NCBI GenBank assembly: GCA_032139905.1
Contig: JAQJDB010000005.1
Span: 603,001 to 667,000 of the forward strand
Source: Nitrospira sp. MA-1
GTDB taxonomy: Bacteria; Nitrospirota; Nitrospiria; Nitrospirales; UBA8639
Reading direction: 5' to 3'
Length of the DNA stretch: 64,000 nucleotides
Below, in pieces: positions 9,058 to 17,847 of the stretch; position 1 is the first letter of the stretch, and every line of letters starts with the position of its first letter. Position numbers and translations under genes: made by a program. The notes under the pieces were generated by a model. It saw only the letters and a list, made by a program, of their open reading frames with translations. It ran no database searches and was not told where the DNA came from.

Positions 9058-9606
9058 GTGGAACATATCTTCTTTGATAATTGGCAGGCGCTGTTCCGAA
9101 CGGGATTGATCAGTATCCTGGCATATGTCAGCCTTATCACGCTTTTGAGGTTGTTCGGCAAACGTACCCTCTCCAAGATGAATGCCTTTGATTTAGTCGT
9201 GACGGTCGCGCTTGGGTCGACGCTGGCAACTATTTTGCTCAATAAAGACGTGACCTTGGCCCAGGGAGTCCTGGCCTTGGCTCTGCTGATAGGAATGCAG
9301 TTCGTTGTGACGTGGTCCAGTCTTCGCGTCCGATGGGTGCGTAAGCTGGCCACAGGGGAACCGACAATGCTGTTGTATCAGGGTACATTTTTACCTGTTG
9401 CTTTGGGGTGGACACGGGTGACCGAAGATGAGGTACGAGCCGCGGTTCGGAACGCAGGAGCGGCGACGTTGGATGAGGTTAAGGCGGTGGTGTTGGAGAC
9501 CGACGGCTCCTTCAGCGTAGTTCGAAGGGGTGGAGGTTCCGGAGAGTCCAGCCTCATAGGGGTCAACCGACCGTCGGGTATTCCACCCCCACATACCAAC
9601 AGATAA
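9058..9606 (+). CDS. DUF421/YetF-family membrane protein
   Basis: About 182 residues. Three transmembrane helices in the first ~85 residues (including [25 protein letters not shown]), then the cytoplasmic YetF-type domain ([44 protein letters not shown] split over two strands). The family motif [21 protein letters not shown] is clearly present, written here as [12 protein letters not shown] then [12 protein letters not shown] at 9058 follows AGGGAGG at a good spacing, better than the GTG at 9052. The role of the family is unsettled. fumC follows 20 nt later. Confidence 0.85.
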   Translation: MEHIFFDNWQALFRTGLISILAYVSLITLLRLFGKRTLSKMNAFDLVVTVALGSTLATILLNKDVTLAQGVLALALLIGMQFVVTWSSLRVRWVRKLATGEPTMLLYQGTFLPVALGWTRVTEDEVRAAVRNAGAATLDEVKAVVLETDGSFSVVRRGGGSGESSLIGVNRPSGIPPPHTNR

Positions 9607-9626
9607 GCTATGCCGTTAGAGGAGCC

Positions 9627-11030
9627 ATGACAAAGAAGACAACTAGCGCACGTATCGAAACCGACTCCTTTGGTTCGGTTCCCGTGTCGGCTGACAAATA
9701 TTGGGGGGCACAGACCCAACGTTCCTTGGAAAATTTTCAAATAGGCCAGGAGCGTTTGCCTCGCCCATTGATCCGGGCGTTGGGGATCGTCAAGCGTTGC
9801 GCGGCTCTATCGAATATCCACCTGAACGCCATTGATGAAACAACCGGCAAGGCCATTGCTGATGCGGCACAGGATGTGATCGACGGCAAGTTGGACGATC
9901 ACTTTCCCCTTGTGATCTGGCAAACTGGTTCCGGCACGCAGTCCAACATGAACGCCAATGAGGTGATTGCCAATCTGGCCATCGAACGTCTGGGCGGGAC
10001 ACTCGGAACAAAAACGCCCGTTCATCCGAATGATCACTGCAATTGCAGCCAGTCTTCAAATGATGTCTTTCCGACGGCAATGCATATTGCGACAGTTGAA
10101 CAATTGCACCATGTCCTGATTCCATCCCTAGCACATCTGCACCGAGTGTTGTTGGAAAAGTCGCAGGCCTGGGAAGACATTATCAAAATCGGACGAACCC
10201 ACTTGCAGGACGCCACTCCTCTCACATTGGGGCAGGAATTCTCGGGATATACAACTCAGGTGCAATTGGGGATTGATCGGATTCAGGATGGCCTTAAACG
10301 ACTGTATCTCCTTGCGCAAGGCGGTACGGCTGTGGGTACGGGATTGAACGCAAAGCCAGGGTTTGGTGAGAAGTTTGCTGAGGAAGTCGCAAGGTATACG
10401 CAGCTGCCCTTTCTTTCGGCTTCCAATAAGTTTGAGGCGTTGGCCACGCATGATGCCATGGTGGAAATCTCCGGCGTGTTGAATGTTATCGCCGTGAGCC
10501 TGAATAAAATTGCCAATGACATTCGCCTCTTAAGTTCCGGTCCGCGCTCCGGTCTGGGAGAACTCTCCCTGCCTGAAAATGAACCGGGTTCTTCCATCAT
10601 GCCGGGAAAGGTTAATCCCACTCAATGCGAAGCCATGACCATGGTCTGTGCACAGGTTATCGGGAATCACACGACTATCACGATTTCCGGGGCACAGGGG
10701 CATCTTGAACTCAATGCGTTCAAACCCGTCATTGCGTACAACGTGCTTCAATCCATCCGCCTCCTCGGCGATGCCGTTATGAGCCTGACCGATAAATGCA
10801 TTGTGGGCATTGAACCCAATATCGGACGTATTTCCGAACTGATGGAAGAATCCCTCATGCTGGTCACGGCATTGGTTCCTCGCATTGGTTACGACAAGGC
10901 TGCCAAAATTGCTCAAGGGGCTTTAAAGAATGGACGCACCCTGCGAGAAGAAGCTATCGCCAGCGGATTTGTGACTGAAGAAGAATTCAATACCTACATT
11001 CGTCCGGAACAGATGATTCGTCCAGAGTAA
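9627..11030 (+). CDS. fumC: fumarate hydratase, class II
   Basis: Interconverts fumarate and L-malate in the (reductive or oxidative) TCA cycle, cytosolic homotetramer. 467 residues, the normal length. Signatures: [17 protein letters not shown] near residue 100, [16 protein letters not shown] (catalytic His), and [17 protein letters not shown], the fumarase/aspartase signature with its catalytic Ser loop. AGAGGAG precedes the ATG. In Nitrospira this enzyme would serve the reductive TCA cycle used for CO2 fixation; that is family knowledge, not shown here. Confidence 0.97.
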   Translation: MTKKTTSARIETDSFGSVPVSADKYWGAQTQRSLENFQIGQERLPRPLIRALGIVKRCAALSNIHLNAIDETTGKAIADAAQDVIDGKLDDHFPLVIWQTGSGTQSNMNANEVIANLAIERLGGTLGTKTPVHPNDHCNCSQSSNDVFPTAMHIATVEQLHHVLIPSLAHLHRVLLEKSQAWEDIIKIGRTHLQDATPLTLGQEFSGYTTQVQLGIDRIQDGLKRLYLLAQGGTAVGTGLNAKPGFGEKFAEEVARYTQLPFLSASNKFEALATHDAMVEISGVLNVIAVSLNKIANDIRLLSSGPRSGLGELSLPENEPGSSIMPGKVNPTQCEAMTMVCAQVIGNHTTITISGAQGHLELNAFKPVIAYNVLQSIRLLGDAVMSLTDKCIVGIEPNIGRISELMEESLMLVTALVPRIGYDKAAKIAQGALKNGRTLREEAIASGFVTEEEFNTYIRPEQMIRPE

Positions 11031-11074
11031 CCCCAACCTCACTTCCAGCATTCTGGATCCTTCGGGGAAGGAAT

Positions 11075-11434
11075 TTAAAACGAAAGACTGCGTTCTCTTT
11101 CCGCCACAGCTTTAACATAATCATCCATGCCCTTCATTACCGCACCCACCTCGAGATCAGATTCGTTAATCTGTCGGGCGATCGCACATGCCGAACAGAC
11201 CCACAGAGGAATACCCTGAGACAGAATGGTATTGGCTAACACCTTCAATGCCGGAAGCCCGACTCCCTGTACACCATCTACCCCATCTTTTTTTGTTAAG
11301 ACGACGGCCTCGGCCTGAAGCCACAAAACGACCTCATGCCCTTGTTCGTGAGCCGCCTGTGAGGCGATAAACGGAAGGGTGGCCATTGTTGGATCATCCG
11401 TCCCCTTACTTCCGGCAATGACAAAGCGTGCCAT
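11075..11434 (-). CDS. DsrE-family sulfur-relay-like protein
   Basis: 119 residues, alpha/beta DsrE/F/H-like fold: ARFVIAGSKGTDDPTMATLPFI, HEVVLWLQAEAVVL, GIPLWVCSACAIARQI. The conserved cysteine in WVCSACA corresponds to the usual persulfide-accepting position. Members relay sulfur or act as small thiol proteins. Convergent with fumC. A second DsrE relative (13423-13953) sits with a TusA protein, so the area may share a sulfur-handling theme. Confidence 0.8.
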   Translation of the reverse strand: MARFVIAGSKGTDDPTMATLPFIASQAAHEQGHEVVLWLQAEAVVLTKKDGVDGVQGVGLPALKVLANTILSQGIPLWVCSACAIARQINESDLEVGAVMKGMDDYVKAVAERERSLSF

Positions 11435-11763
11435 AGTTTTCTCCTTTTATTACCTTTTTTCTTTCATGCTTCTCCGACACCCTCATCTCATATCACAGGA
11501 AAGCTGGATCAGGATTAAGACGGGAACCCCTAATTTGATGGTATCAGTGATGAATGTAAGCCTACACCTCTGTAGAACCCTGGTTTTAGATGGGGCGGGT
11601 GAATAATGTTGGCTCCCCCGTTTCCGCCTATATTCATCTTTCTTAGAGTTTTCTGATCTGTCATGATAGCTGGCGTGACATTTTTCGGTACCTGCCTGAG
11701 GCTTGTGGTTCGATCGGGTCCAGGCCATGAGAAATTTGATAGTGAATGAAAAGGAGAACATCC
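11435..11763. other. intergenic region, no gene seen
   Basis: Divergent spacer between the DsrE-family gene and the alcohol dehydrogenase gene. Short frames lack support; no operator or hairpin is clear. Confidence 0.5.
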
Positions 11764-12780
11764 ATGGAAAAGATGAAAGCCGTGGAAGTCCGACAAGCAA
11801 AGGGGCCTTTGCAACTCGTGGAGCGTGAGGTGCTTAAGCCTGGCACAGGGCAGGTTCTTATAAAGGTCCAGGCCTGCGGGATCTGTCACAGCGATGTGTT
11901 TACGAAGGACGGTCTATGGCCGGGTCTTGAGTATCCTCGTATTCCTGGACATGAAATTGCCGGAATTGTTGAGGAGATGGGTTCGGGGGTGGAAGGATGG
12001 AAACAGGGCCAACGGGTTGGCGTGGGATGGCATGGAGGACATTGCGGCCGCTGTGAACCATGCCGCTTAGGGGATTTTGTTCTATGCCAACGCGGCTTGG
12101 TTCCGGGTATTAGTTATGACGGAGGCTATGCCGAATACATGGTCGCTCCCGTCGAAGCTTTAGCGCGCATTCCAGAAGATCTCTCCAACCTTGAAGCGGC
12201 TCCTCTGCTTTGTGCGGGCATTACGACATTTAATGCGCTTCGCCATAGCGGTGCGCGCGCTGGTGACGTGGTTGCTATTCTTGGCATCGGCGGTCTTGGA
12301 CATTTGGCCGTACAATTTGCGAGCAAGATGGGCTTCAAGACGGTCGCCATTGCCAGAGGAAAAGATAAAGAGTCATTGGCGAAGAAATTGGGGGCGCGGC
12401 ATTATATCGACAGCAGGGCCCAAAATGTATCGGAAACGCTTAAGGGTTTTGGAGGAGCGAAGGTAATCCTCGCAACCGTCACGAGTGGAAAGGCCATGAG
12501 TGCGACTATCGGGGGACTGGCCATCGACGGAAAATTGATTATGGTTGGCGCCTCTGAAGAACCGGTGGAAGTACCCATCGTGCAGTTTATTATGGGGCGA
12601 CATTCAGTTCAGGGCTGGCCGTCCGGTACGTCGTCGGATTCGCAGGATACGTTGGCCTTTAGTGTGATGACAGGTATAAAGCCAATGATAGAGGAGTATC
12701 CTCTTGAACGCGCGGCTGAAGCCTATGAGCGTATGATGAGTGGTGAAGCAAGGTTCAGAGTAGTATTACAGGTTAGTTGA
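11764..12780 (+). CDS. zinc-dependent alcohol dehydrogenase (MDR family, AdhP-like)
   Basis: 338 residues. Catalytic zinc ligands: Cys in ACGICHSD, His-Glu in GHEIAG, and a later Cys. Structural zinc cluster: HCGRCEPCRLGDFVLC. Rossmann NAD(P)-binding motif GIGGLGHLAVQF. It oxidises alcohols or reduces aldehydes in the cytosol; the substrate is not readable. The start at 11764 is chosen because AAGGAGA precedes it; the frame itself opens at 11746. It stands alone. Confidence 0.9.
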   Translation: MEKMKAVEVRQAKGPLQLVEREVLKPGTGQVLIKVQACGICHSDVFTKDGLWPGLEYPRIPGHEIAGIVEEMGSGVEGWKQGQRVGVGWHGGHCGRCEPCRLGDFVLCQRGLVPGISYDGGYAEYMVAPVEALARIPEDLSNLEAAPLLCAGITTFNALRHSGARAGDVVAILGIGGLGHLAVQFASKMGFKTVAIARGKDKESLAKKLGARHYIDSRAQNVSETLKGFGGAKVILATVTSGKAMSATIGGLAIDGKLIMVGASEEPVEVPIVQFIMGRHSVQGWPSGTSSDSQDTLAFSVMTGIKPMIEEYPLERAAEAYERMMSGEARFRVVLQVS

Positions 12781-13157
12781 AGAGCTCACTCACTGGTCAC
12801 TCCTCCAATGCTTTTCCTTCGGCAAAAACGGGAATGTGCATAATAAAGAAGCAGTGCGCATGAAAAGAGCCAAGTTAATCCGTGTATAAGGAGACAAGTT
12901 CCTCCCACGACCGCTCGACTTTCCATATTCTGAACAAGGCATTTTCCAACTGATGCGTGTTACCCTGGCATGTATATTTTCTCACCTCAGGGAATGACTG
13001 TAGGAGGGAAGGCGGGGGACATTCCAAAAAAACTGAGGTTCTGACTAGGGTATTCGTTGTGGAAATTTCGATGGATGGATCTTTCCCCAGCGTCTAATTA
13101 CTCGGTAGTTGATCAAGTTTGAGACCCGGCAAAGAGATATTCTACAAGGGCAGACTC
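12781..13157. other. intergenic region, no gene seen
   Basis: Spacer between convergent genes. No ORF with a ribosome-binding site and no strong terminator hairpin is evident. Confidence 0.45.
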
Positions 13158-13400
13158 TCAGGCCTTTTTGACATAGGCTTTGTAGACTTTTTTGTCCGCG
13201 GCCCCTTCTTCTTCCATACCCACCATGGCGTGTCCGGTTGTTTCGCACCAGGCCGGCATATCTTTTTTAATCCCTTCGTCATCCGAAATAACTTCAAGGA
13301 CTTGCCCTGAGGCGAGTTCTTTGATTTTCTTTGAGGTCAGAATGATCGGCATTGGGCAGAAATACCCCAATGTATCGAGTTTAACGTCGGCTGGTATCAT
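13158..13400 (-). CDS. tusA: TusA-family sulfur carrier
   Basis: 80 residues, the usual size of SirA/TusA/YedF proteins. The hallmark CPMP motif is at about residues 15-18 (LGYFCPMPIILTSKKI); its cysteine carries the persulfide. C-terminal part VLEVISDDEGIKKDMPAWCETTGH is also typical. Encoded 22 nt after the DsrE2-type gene on the same strand, so the pair probably forms a sulfur-transfer module, as in other bacteria where dsrE2-tusA are linked. Confidence 0.9.
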   Translation of the reverse strand: MIPADVKLDTLGYFCPMPIILTSKKIKELASGQVLEVISDDEGIKKDMPAWCETTGHAMVGMEEEGAADKKVYKAYVKKA

Positions 13401-13422
13401 GGTTTATCCTTTTGTGTGGTCG

Positions 13423-13953
13423 TTAGATAAATAAGTTCACGGATCCGTGCCGGGCTTCCGCCAGATAGGTGCTGACTCCGGCGAGTTGGTCGATGCCATC
13501 AATGAGCGTATCCTTTGAAATGCCCATGAGTCCCAGGGTTGTGGTGCAGGCAATCATCTTTACATCCAGGTCTTTGGCGGTTTCCATGAGTTCAGGGATG
13601 CCGGGCATGCGATTATCTTTCATGACCTTTTTCATCATGGTGGTTCCGAGACCTCCAAAATGAAATCGTGAGAGGGGCAGACGGCTTGCTCCCCCCTTGT
13701 TCAGCCATCCAAAGGCACGACGGAGCCAATCCTTTGGAGAGCTACTCATATTTTCCTTTCGGATGGCATTCAACCCCCAAAAGGTAAAAAACATGGTCAC
13801 TTGCATGCCCATGGCTGCAGCGCCCGTGGCGATAATCAGGGCCGCCATGACACGGTCCATGTCTCCACTCAGGACAACAAGGGTCACTTTATCGGGTTTG
13901 GTTTCTTTGAGTTGGGCTAAGGCGGTTGCTGGTTCAACGTGGGTGGCGTTCAT
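13423..13953 (-). CDS. DsrE2-like peroxiredoxin-fold protein
   Basis: 176 residues. Starts cytosolic, then a hydrophobic stretch (VMAALIIATGAAAMGMQVTMFFTFWGL) that in DsrE2 proteins is membrane-associated. Later MIACTTTLGLMGI holds the conserved cysteine expected to bind sulfane sulfur. It lies directly upstream of the TusA gene. Known DsrE2 proteins hand persulfide sulfur to TusA-type carriers; the exact pathway here cannot be read because no rhodanese or sulfur oxidation gene is adjacent. Confidence 0.85.
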   Translation of the reverse strand: MNATHVEPATALAQLKETKPDKVTLVVLSGDMDRVMAALIIATGAAAMGMQVTMFFTFWGLNAIRKENMSSSPKDWLRRAFGWLNKGGASRLPLSRFHFGGLGTTMMKKVMKDNRMPGIPELMETAKDLDVKMIACTTTLGLMGISKDTLIDGIDQLAGVSTYLAEARHGSVNLFI

Positions 13954-14215
13954 GATGTCACCTTCTTTCTCACAAAATTATGGGTCGCCTCTAACAGAGT
14001 CTTCGATAAAGGCGGATTGTTACGGAGTATAGCAGTTCTTGGCCTTTGATGGGGTTGATTCTGCCGGGATGCATTATTCACGGCTGAGGCTTACAGCTGA
14101 TTCGACTATAATATGGTAAATTTTTCGGTGTCAACAAAAGCCTGTTCTGGATTGAGCCTCCATGAGGCATGAAACTCAGGCTCTTAGCCGTGTAGGCATA
14201 TGTAGGGAAAGGGAC

Positions 14216-15133
14216 ATGGATTGCTTGGTAGAATGTGTGCCGAATGTCAGTGAGGGCCGAGACAAAGCCCTACTTGCTTTATTGACTGAGGGTATAAGGT
14301 CAGTACCCAATGTGTCCCTACTCGATCTTCATGTGGATTCAGATCACCATCGGTCTGTTTTTACCCTTGCAGGGGAGCCTGAGGCGATGGCCACTGCGCT
14401 TTTTCAGTTTATTCAAGAAGCCCAGCATACCATCGACCTCCGCAGACATCAGGGGGAGCATCCACGCATCGGGGCGGTTGATGTGGTGCCCTGGATTCCC
14501 TTACGAGGTGTGACAATGGAGGAATGTGCAGGCTATGCAAAAGATTTGGGCCGGCGAGTCGGGCAGGAACTGGGCATTCCCGTCTTTCTCTATGAACAAG
14601 CAGCTATCGTGCCTTTGCGGGCCAGGTTGGACGTGATACGGCGGGGAGATCTCTCGGGGTTACAGGAACGGATGTATCAAGAAGCAGATTGGAAACCTGA
14701 TTTTGGCCCAAATGTTTTGCATCCTACTGCGGGAGCCGTCGCAATCGGAGCCCGTTTTTTCTTAATTGCCTTTAACGTGGTGCTCAAGAGTCAGGATATT
14801 CAGGTGGCTCGTCGTATTGCTCGGGCGATCCGGTCTTCAGGGGGAGGCTTGCCTGCCCTCAAGGCCATGGGTGTGCCATTGCCATCAAAAGGGCTTGTGC
14901 AGGTGTCCATGAATCTGATTGATTTTCGACAAACCTCCTTGCGAGCGGCATTTCATGCCGTGGAGCGGGAGTCCCATCGGTGGGGTGTGGACATTGAGGA
15001 AAGTGAGATTGTGGGCCTGGTGCCGCAGGAGGCATGGGATGTGGATCTGTCTACCGATCTTAAGTTGAAGGATTGGAACCCTGAAAGAGTGTTGGAAGTG
15101 GCGTGTGGAAAATATGGCCTTTTCCCTTTGTAA
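14216..15133 (+). CDS. ftcD: glutamate formimidoyltransferase
   Basis: 305 residues, the transferase domain only. It moves a formimino or formyl group between glutamate and tetrahydrofolate. Motifs: VECVPNVSEGRD at the N-terminus, DSDHHRSVFTLAG, and RHQGEHPRIGAVDVVPWIPL with the catalytic His. The frame opens at 14162, but MDCLVECVPNV at 14216 is the family N-terminus and is preceded by GGGAAAGGGA. No histidine-degradation genes are adjacent, so a folate one-carbon role is likely. Confidence 0.92.
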   Translation: MDCLVECVPNVSEGRDKALLALLTEGIRSVPNVSLLDLHVDSDHHRSVFTLAGEPEAMATALFQFIQEAQHTIDLRRHQGEHPRIGAVDVVPWIPLRGVTMEECAGYAKDLGRRVGQELGIPVFLYEQAAIVPLRARLDVIRRGDLSGLQERMYQEADWKPDFGPNVLHPTAGAVAIGARFFLIAFNVVLKSQDIQVARRIARAIRSSGGGLPALKAMGVPLPSKGLVQVSMNLIDFRQTSLRAAFHAVERESHRWGVDIEESEIVGLVPQEAWDVDLSTDLKLKDWNPERVLEVACGKYGLFPL

Positions 15134-15265
15134 ATCATCAGGTACAATAACCGGAAAATGTGAAGATGAATTCCAAGTCCCGCTGTTTTTGAGCTGGGGC
15201 ACTGAAACTATTCAAAAAAGTAACGAAGTGGGGCATGACCTTCTACTCAAAAAGGAATAAACCAT

Positions 15266-15694
15266 ATGAGCGATGATGTCGCAGCTTTAAGGGCCAGTAA
15301 GTTTGGGCAGTTAACCGTGGGCAGTGTCATGGAAAAAGAAGTGCAATCGGGCATGAAGGATACGGAAGCCAAGTTGCTGGCTTCTTATATGATGGAAGGA
15401 TTTGGTTCGGTTCCCATTATCGATGAAACTTCGAAATTGGTGGGAATTGTTTCCGAGTTTGATTTACTTAAGGCCTTGCGCAAAGGGAAAAATCTGGAAG
15501 ACGTGACGGCAGGTGATATCATGACTGCCAACCCGGTGTCGGTCACGCAGGATACTAATGTGCTGACGCTTATGGATGTCCTGCAAAATAATCATTTGAT
15601 TCGGGTGCCTGTCGTGGATTCGAAGGGGAAATTGATCGGGATCGTGGCGCGAAGAGATTTGCTTCGGGGATATTTGCAAACATCGGGGAGTTGA
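15266..15694 (+). CDS. CBS-domain pair protein
   Basis: 142 residues forming two CBS motifs: VGSVMEKEVQSGMKDTEA...GSVPIIDETSKLVGIVSEFDLL and AGDIMTANPVSVTQD...HLIRVPVVDSKGKLIGIVARRDLL, each split here for length. Such stand-alone Bateman modules bind adenosine nucleotides and act as energy sensors. A decayed copy of its second CBS unit lies 1 kb downstream (16709-16822). Adjacent to the ion channel gene, 135 nt apart. Confidence 0.9.
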   Translation: MSDDVAALRASKFGQLTVGSVMEKEVQSGMKDTEAKLLASYMMEGFGSVPIIDETSKLVGIVSEFDLLKALRKGKNLEDVTAGDIMTANPVSVTQDTNVLTLMDVLQNNHLIRVPVVDSKGKLIGIVARRDLLRGYLQTSGS

Positions 15695-15829
15695 AGCTCC
15701 CCGAGGAGTTGAGCTACTCCTTTCCTTCACTGTGCTCATTCCTCCCATTTTCCAATACTAATGAATCGGTGCTCGCTCTCTTCCTGATTCCAGGTCGAGA
15801 ATGTGCCATAAGTTTGTGAGTTAACGACG

Positions 15830-16669
15830 ATGAAAGATCGAGCGAAGCAGATTGTCCACGCCCCATGGTTTGAGTATGGGATCATTGCCTTTATTCTCAT
15901 TAACGGGGTCATTTTGGGCCTGGAAACCTCATCAGCATTGGTGGAACAGTATGGTGTCCTGATGCATGTGGGTAATCACGTTATTCTTGGGATTTTCATT
16001 CTTGAAGCCCTCATCAAAATGATTGCCGTGGCACCTCAGATTGATAGATATTTTCGAGATGGCTGGAACATCTTTGATTTTTCCGTCATCGTGTTTTCTT
16101 TGATTCCGGCTACGGGTGAATTTGCCATGATTGCCCGGTTAGCGCGCTTATTGCGGGTGGTTCGTCTCATCTCGACCATACCTGAACTCCGCCTTATCGT
16201 TTCAACCCTCGTCAGATCTATTCCCAGCATGATTCACGTCATGACTCTCATGGGCGTGATCTTTTATGTCTATGCCATCATGGGCTATCAGTTGTTTCAT
16301 GAGCACGATCCCACGCATTGGCGATCATTGGGGATCTCGCTGTTGACCCTCTTTCGCGTCGTGACCCTGGAAGATTGGACGGATGTAATGTATACCGCCA
16401 TGGATTTTCATTATCTGTCCTGGATCTATTTTGTGAGTTTTGTGGTCTTAGGGACGTTTGTCGTGATTAATCTATTTATTGCCGTGGTGATTAACAATCT
16501 TGATGAGGCCAAAGCCGAACGGCTGGCTGAACTTCAGGGACCGGTCACACAAAAAGAGATACTCAAAGATTTGCGAGAAACACAAATAGCCCTCAAGCGC
16601 CTAGAGGAACGATTGGAAAGAACATCTGGAGAAAATGTCTTACCCCTATCGAAAGTGTTGAAAGGTTGA
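15830..16669 (+). CDS. voltage-gated cation channel (NavBac-like, filter TLEDWTD)
   Basis: 279 residues with a complete six-helix voltage-gated subunit. S1 is about 15-33, S4 carries arginines at 103, 106, 109 and 112 (RLARLLRVVRL), and the pore runs to about 230. The selectivity filter reads T179-L-E-D-W-T-D185, where the NavAb reference has TLESWSM. The two extra acids at filter positions 182 and 185 match those that make engineered NavAb calcium-selective. A C-terminal charged helix (LKDLRETQIALKRLEERL) should form the coiled-coil tetramer stalk. Inner-membrane tetramer; sodium or calcium selectivity is open. Confidence 0.9.
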   Translation: MKDRAKQIVHAPWFEYGIIAFILINGVILGLETSSALVEQYGVLMHVGNHVILGIFILEALIKMIAVAPQIDRYFRDGWNIFDFSVIVFSLIPATGEFAMIARLARLLRVVRLISTIPELRLIVSTLVRSIPSMIHVMTLMGVIFYVYAIMGYQLFHEHDPTHWRSLGISLLTLFRVVTLEDWTDVMYTAMDFHYLSWIYFVSFVVLGTFVVINLFIAVVINNLDEAKAERLAELQGPVTQKEILKDLRETQIALKRLEERLERTSGENVLPLSKVLKG

Positions 16670-16708
16670 ATTGCCAAGAAATATAGTGTTATTCATTTGC
16701 TCTCTTTT

Positions 16709-16822
16709 CTCATGACCGCCAATCCGGTATCAGGCGCGCAAGCTAACAAGGTGTGTCGCTTATAAATGTCCGGAACAAAATCATTGGATTCGGGTAGCTG
16801 TTGTTGATTCGAAGGGGAAAGG
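16709..16822 (+). pseudogene. remnant of a duplicated CBS-domain gene
   Basis: Short decayed copy of the CBS gene at 15266-15694. Reading from 16709 gives LMTANPVS, matching IMTANPVS of the intact gene. After a stop and frameshift a second frame gives QNHWIRVAVVDSKGK, matching QNNHLIRVPVVDSKGK at the same spacing. The DNA also aligns (gattcgaaggggaaa is identical in both). Two frames and an in-frame stop make it non-functional. Only the second CBS unit survives. Confidence 0.75.
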
Positions 16823-17485
16823 ATCCCCTCCACCTCAGAGAGAGTCGTTTGACCATCCGGCAGGACCTTGTTGTCAAATCCCGTTTCCTTCACGGCTGCA
16901 GCGGCTACTGGAGTTTCGATTTTCAATGATTTCGATCCAAATCTCTCCGGTCGATAGACGTAAGATCCTGATAAATTCCTTCCCGTCTTCCCAGCGAGAG
17001 AGAATTTGAAAATCAGAATGTACATTGAGTGCCATATGGATGCCATTGGGACATTCTATTAACGTCTGACTTCCCTATCCGGTTTTGACCTTATCCCCTC
17101 CATAAAAGGGTTGGATGTCTTACCTCTCCAGTTGATCCTGAATACCATCGGTTCGAAATACTCTGAATTCGCCTATGGCTTTCCTCATTCTCATCTTCAG
17201 CGAACTACTCCCGCCGTCGTTCCTTATGTAAGGCCAAAGCTGTACAACAGTTTCGATCCTGCTCCCCTCTTGCGTTGGTATTGATTCCAATCTCATTTAA
17301 CGGTCAGTAACGTGTTCTCTGTGCTCTAGAGCTGTGCCATCTCGATTTCGTCTCATCGTTTGGGCATTGCCTTATATGGCTCTATGGCCTTCCTGTGTCG
17401 ATGGAGGCATGGAAATGGATAGACAAACCGTTTTCGATGAGGGAAAAAGGCGGGCGGAAGGATCGTTATTTAAAAACTCGGTGTG
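16823..17485. other. intergenic region, no gene seen
   Basis: No frame here has a good ribosome-binding site or recognisable sequence. A 117-codon minus-strand frame (16693-17046) overlaps the CBS remnant and is probably spurious. Confidence 0.45.
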
Positions 17486-17503
17486 CGTATCTGAACAGAT
17501 ACG
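17486..17503. promoter_or_regulatory. palindromic operator / enhancer-type site
   Basis: Perfect inverted repeat CGTATCTGAACAGATACG (8-bp arms, 2-bp centre), followed at 17506 by a third half site CGTATCT. It lies 137 bp upstream of the -24/-12-like promoter at 17640, a typical distance for the upstream activator site of a sigma-54 enhancer-binding protein. The binding protein is unknown. Confidence 0.5.
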
Positions 17504-17639
17504 ATTCGTATCTCATCTTGTTTTCTTTCCACGATAAAGCTGAGTTGATCGAACAACATCTGGATCGAAATGTACTCAAATTGCCTATGAATATGGGAGA
17601 TTTTCACTAGCGGAAGTAATTTTCGTTCGCTGAAGATTT

Positions 17640-17655
17640 TGGCATTGAGGTTGCT
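17640..17655 (+). promoter_or_regulatory. sigma-54-type promoter (-24/-12) for the metalloprotease operon
   Basis: TGGCATTGAGGTTGCT matches the consensus TGGCAYRNNNNTTGCW at every fixed position except the R. The -24 GG and -12 GC have the required spacing. It lies about 190 bp before the ATG at 17848 and 137 bp after a perfect palindrome. Confidence 0.55.
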
Positions 17656-17847
17656 ATAGCAAGCTGCAGAATGATTTTTTCACATTAACTCACCAAGGAG
17701 GGTGCATGGCCAGAAAGCAGATGAACAAGATTCAGATGGTGCGAATGAAATGGACACACGATATCTTCGGGGATCCATAAATGAAGATTAATTCGTCACG
17801 ATTCCGGCAATTGTGTATTCACGCAAATGAAAGAGAAAGGGCATTCT

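Noticed and set aside
16693-17046. 117-codon minus-strand frame downstream of the channel gene
   Set aside because: Overlaps the CBS remnant on the opposite strand; no ribosome-binding site or recognisable domain.
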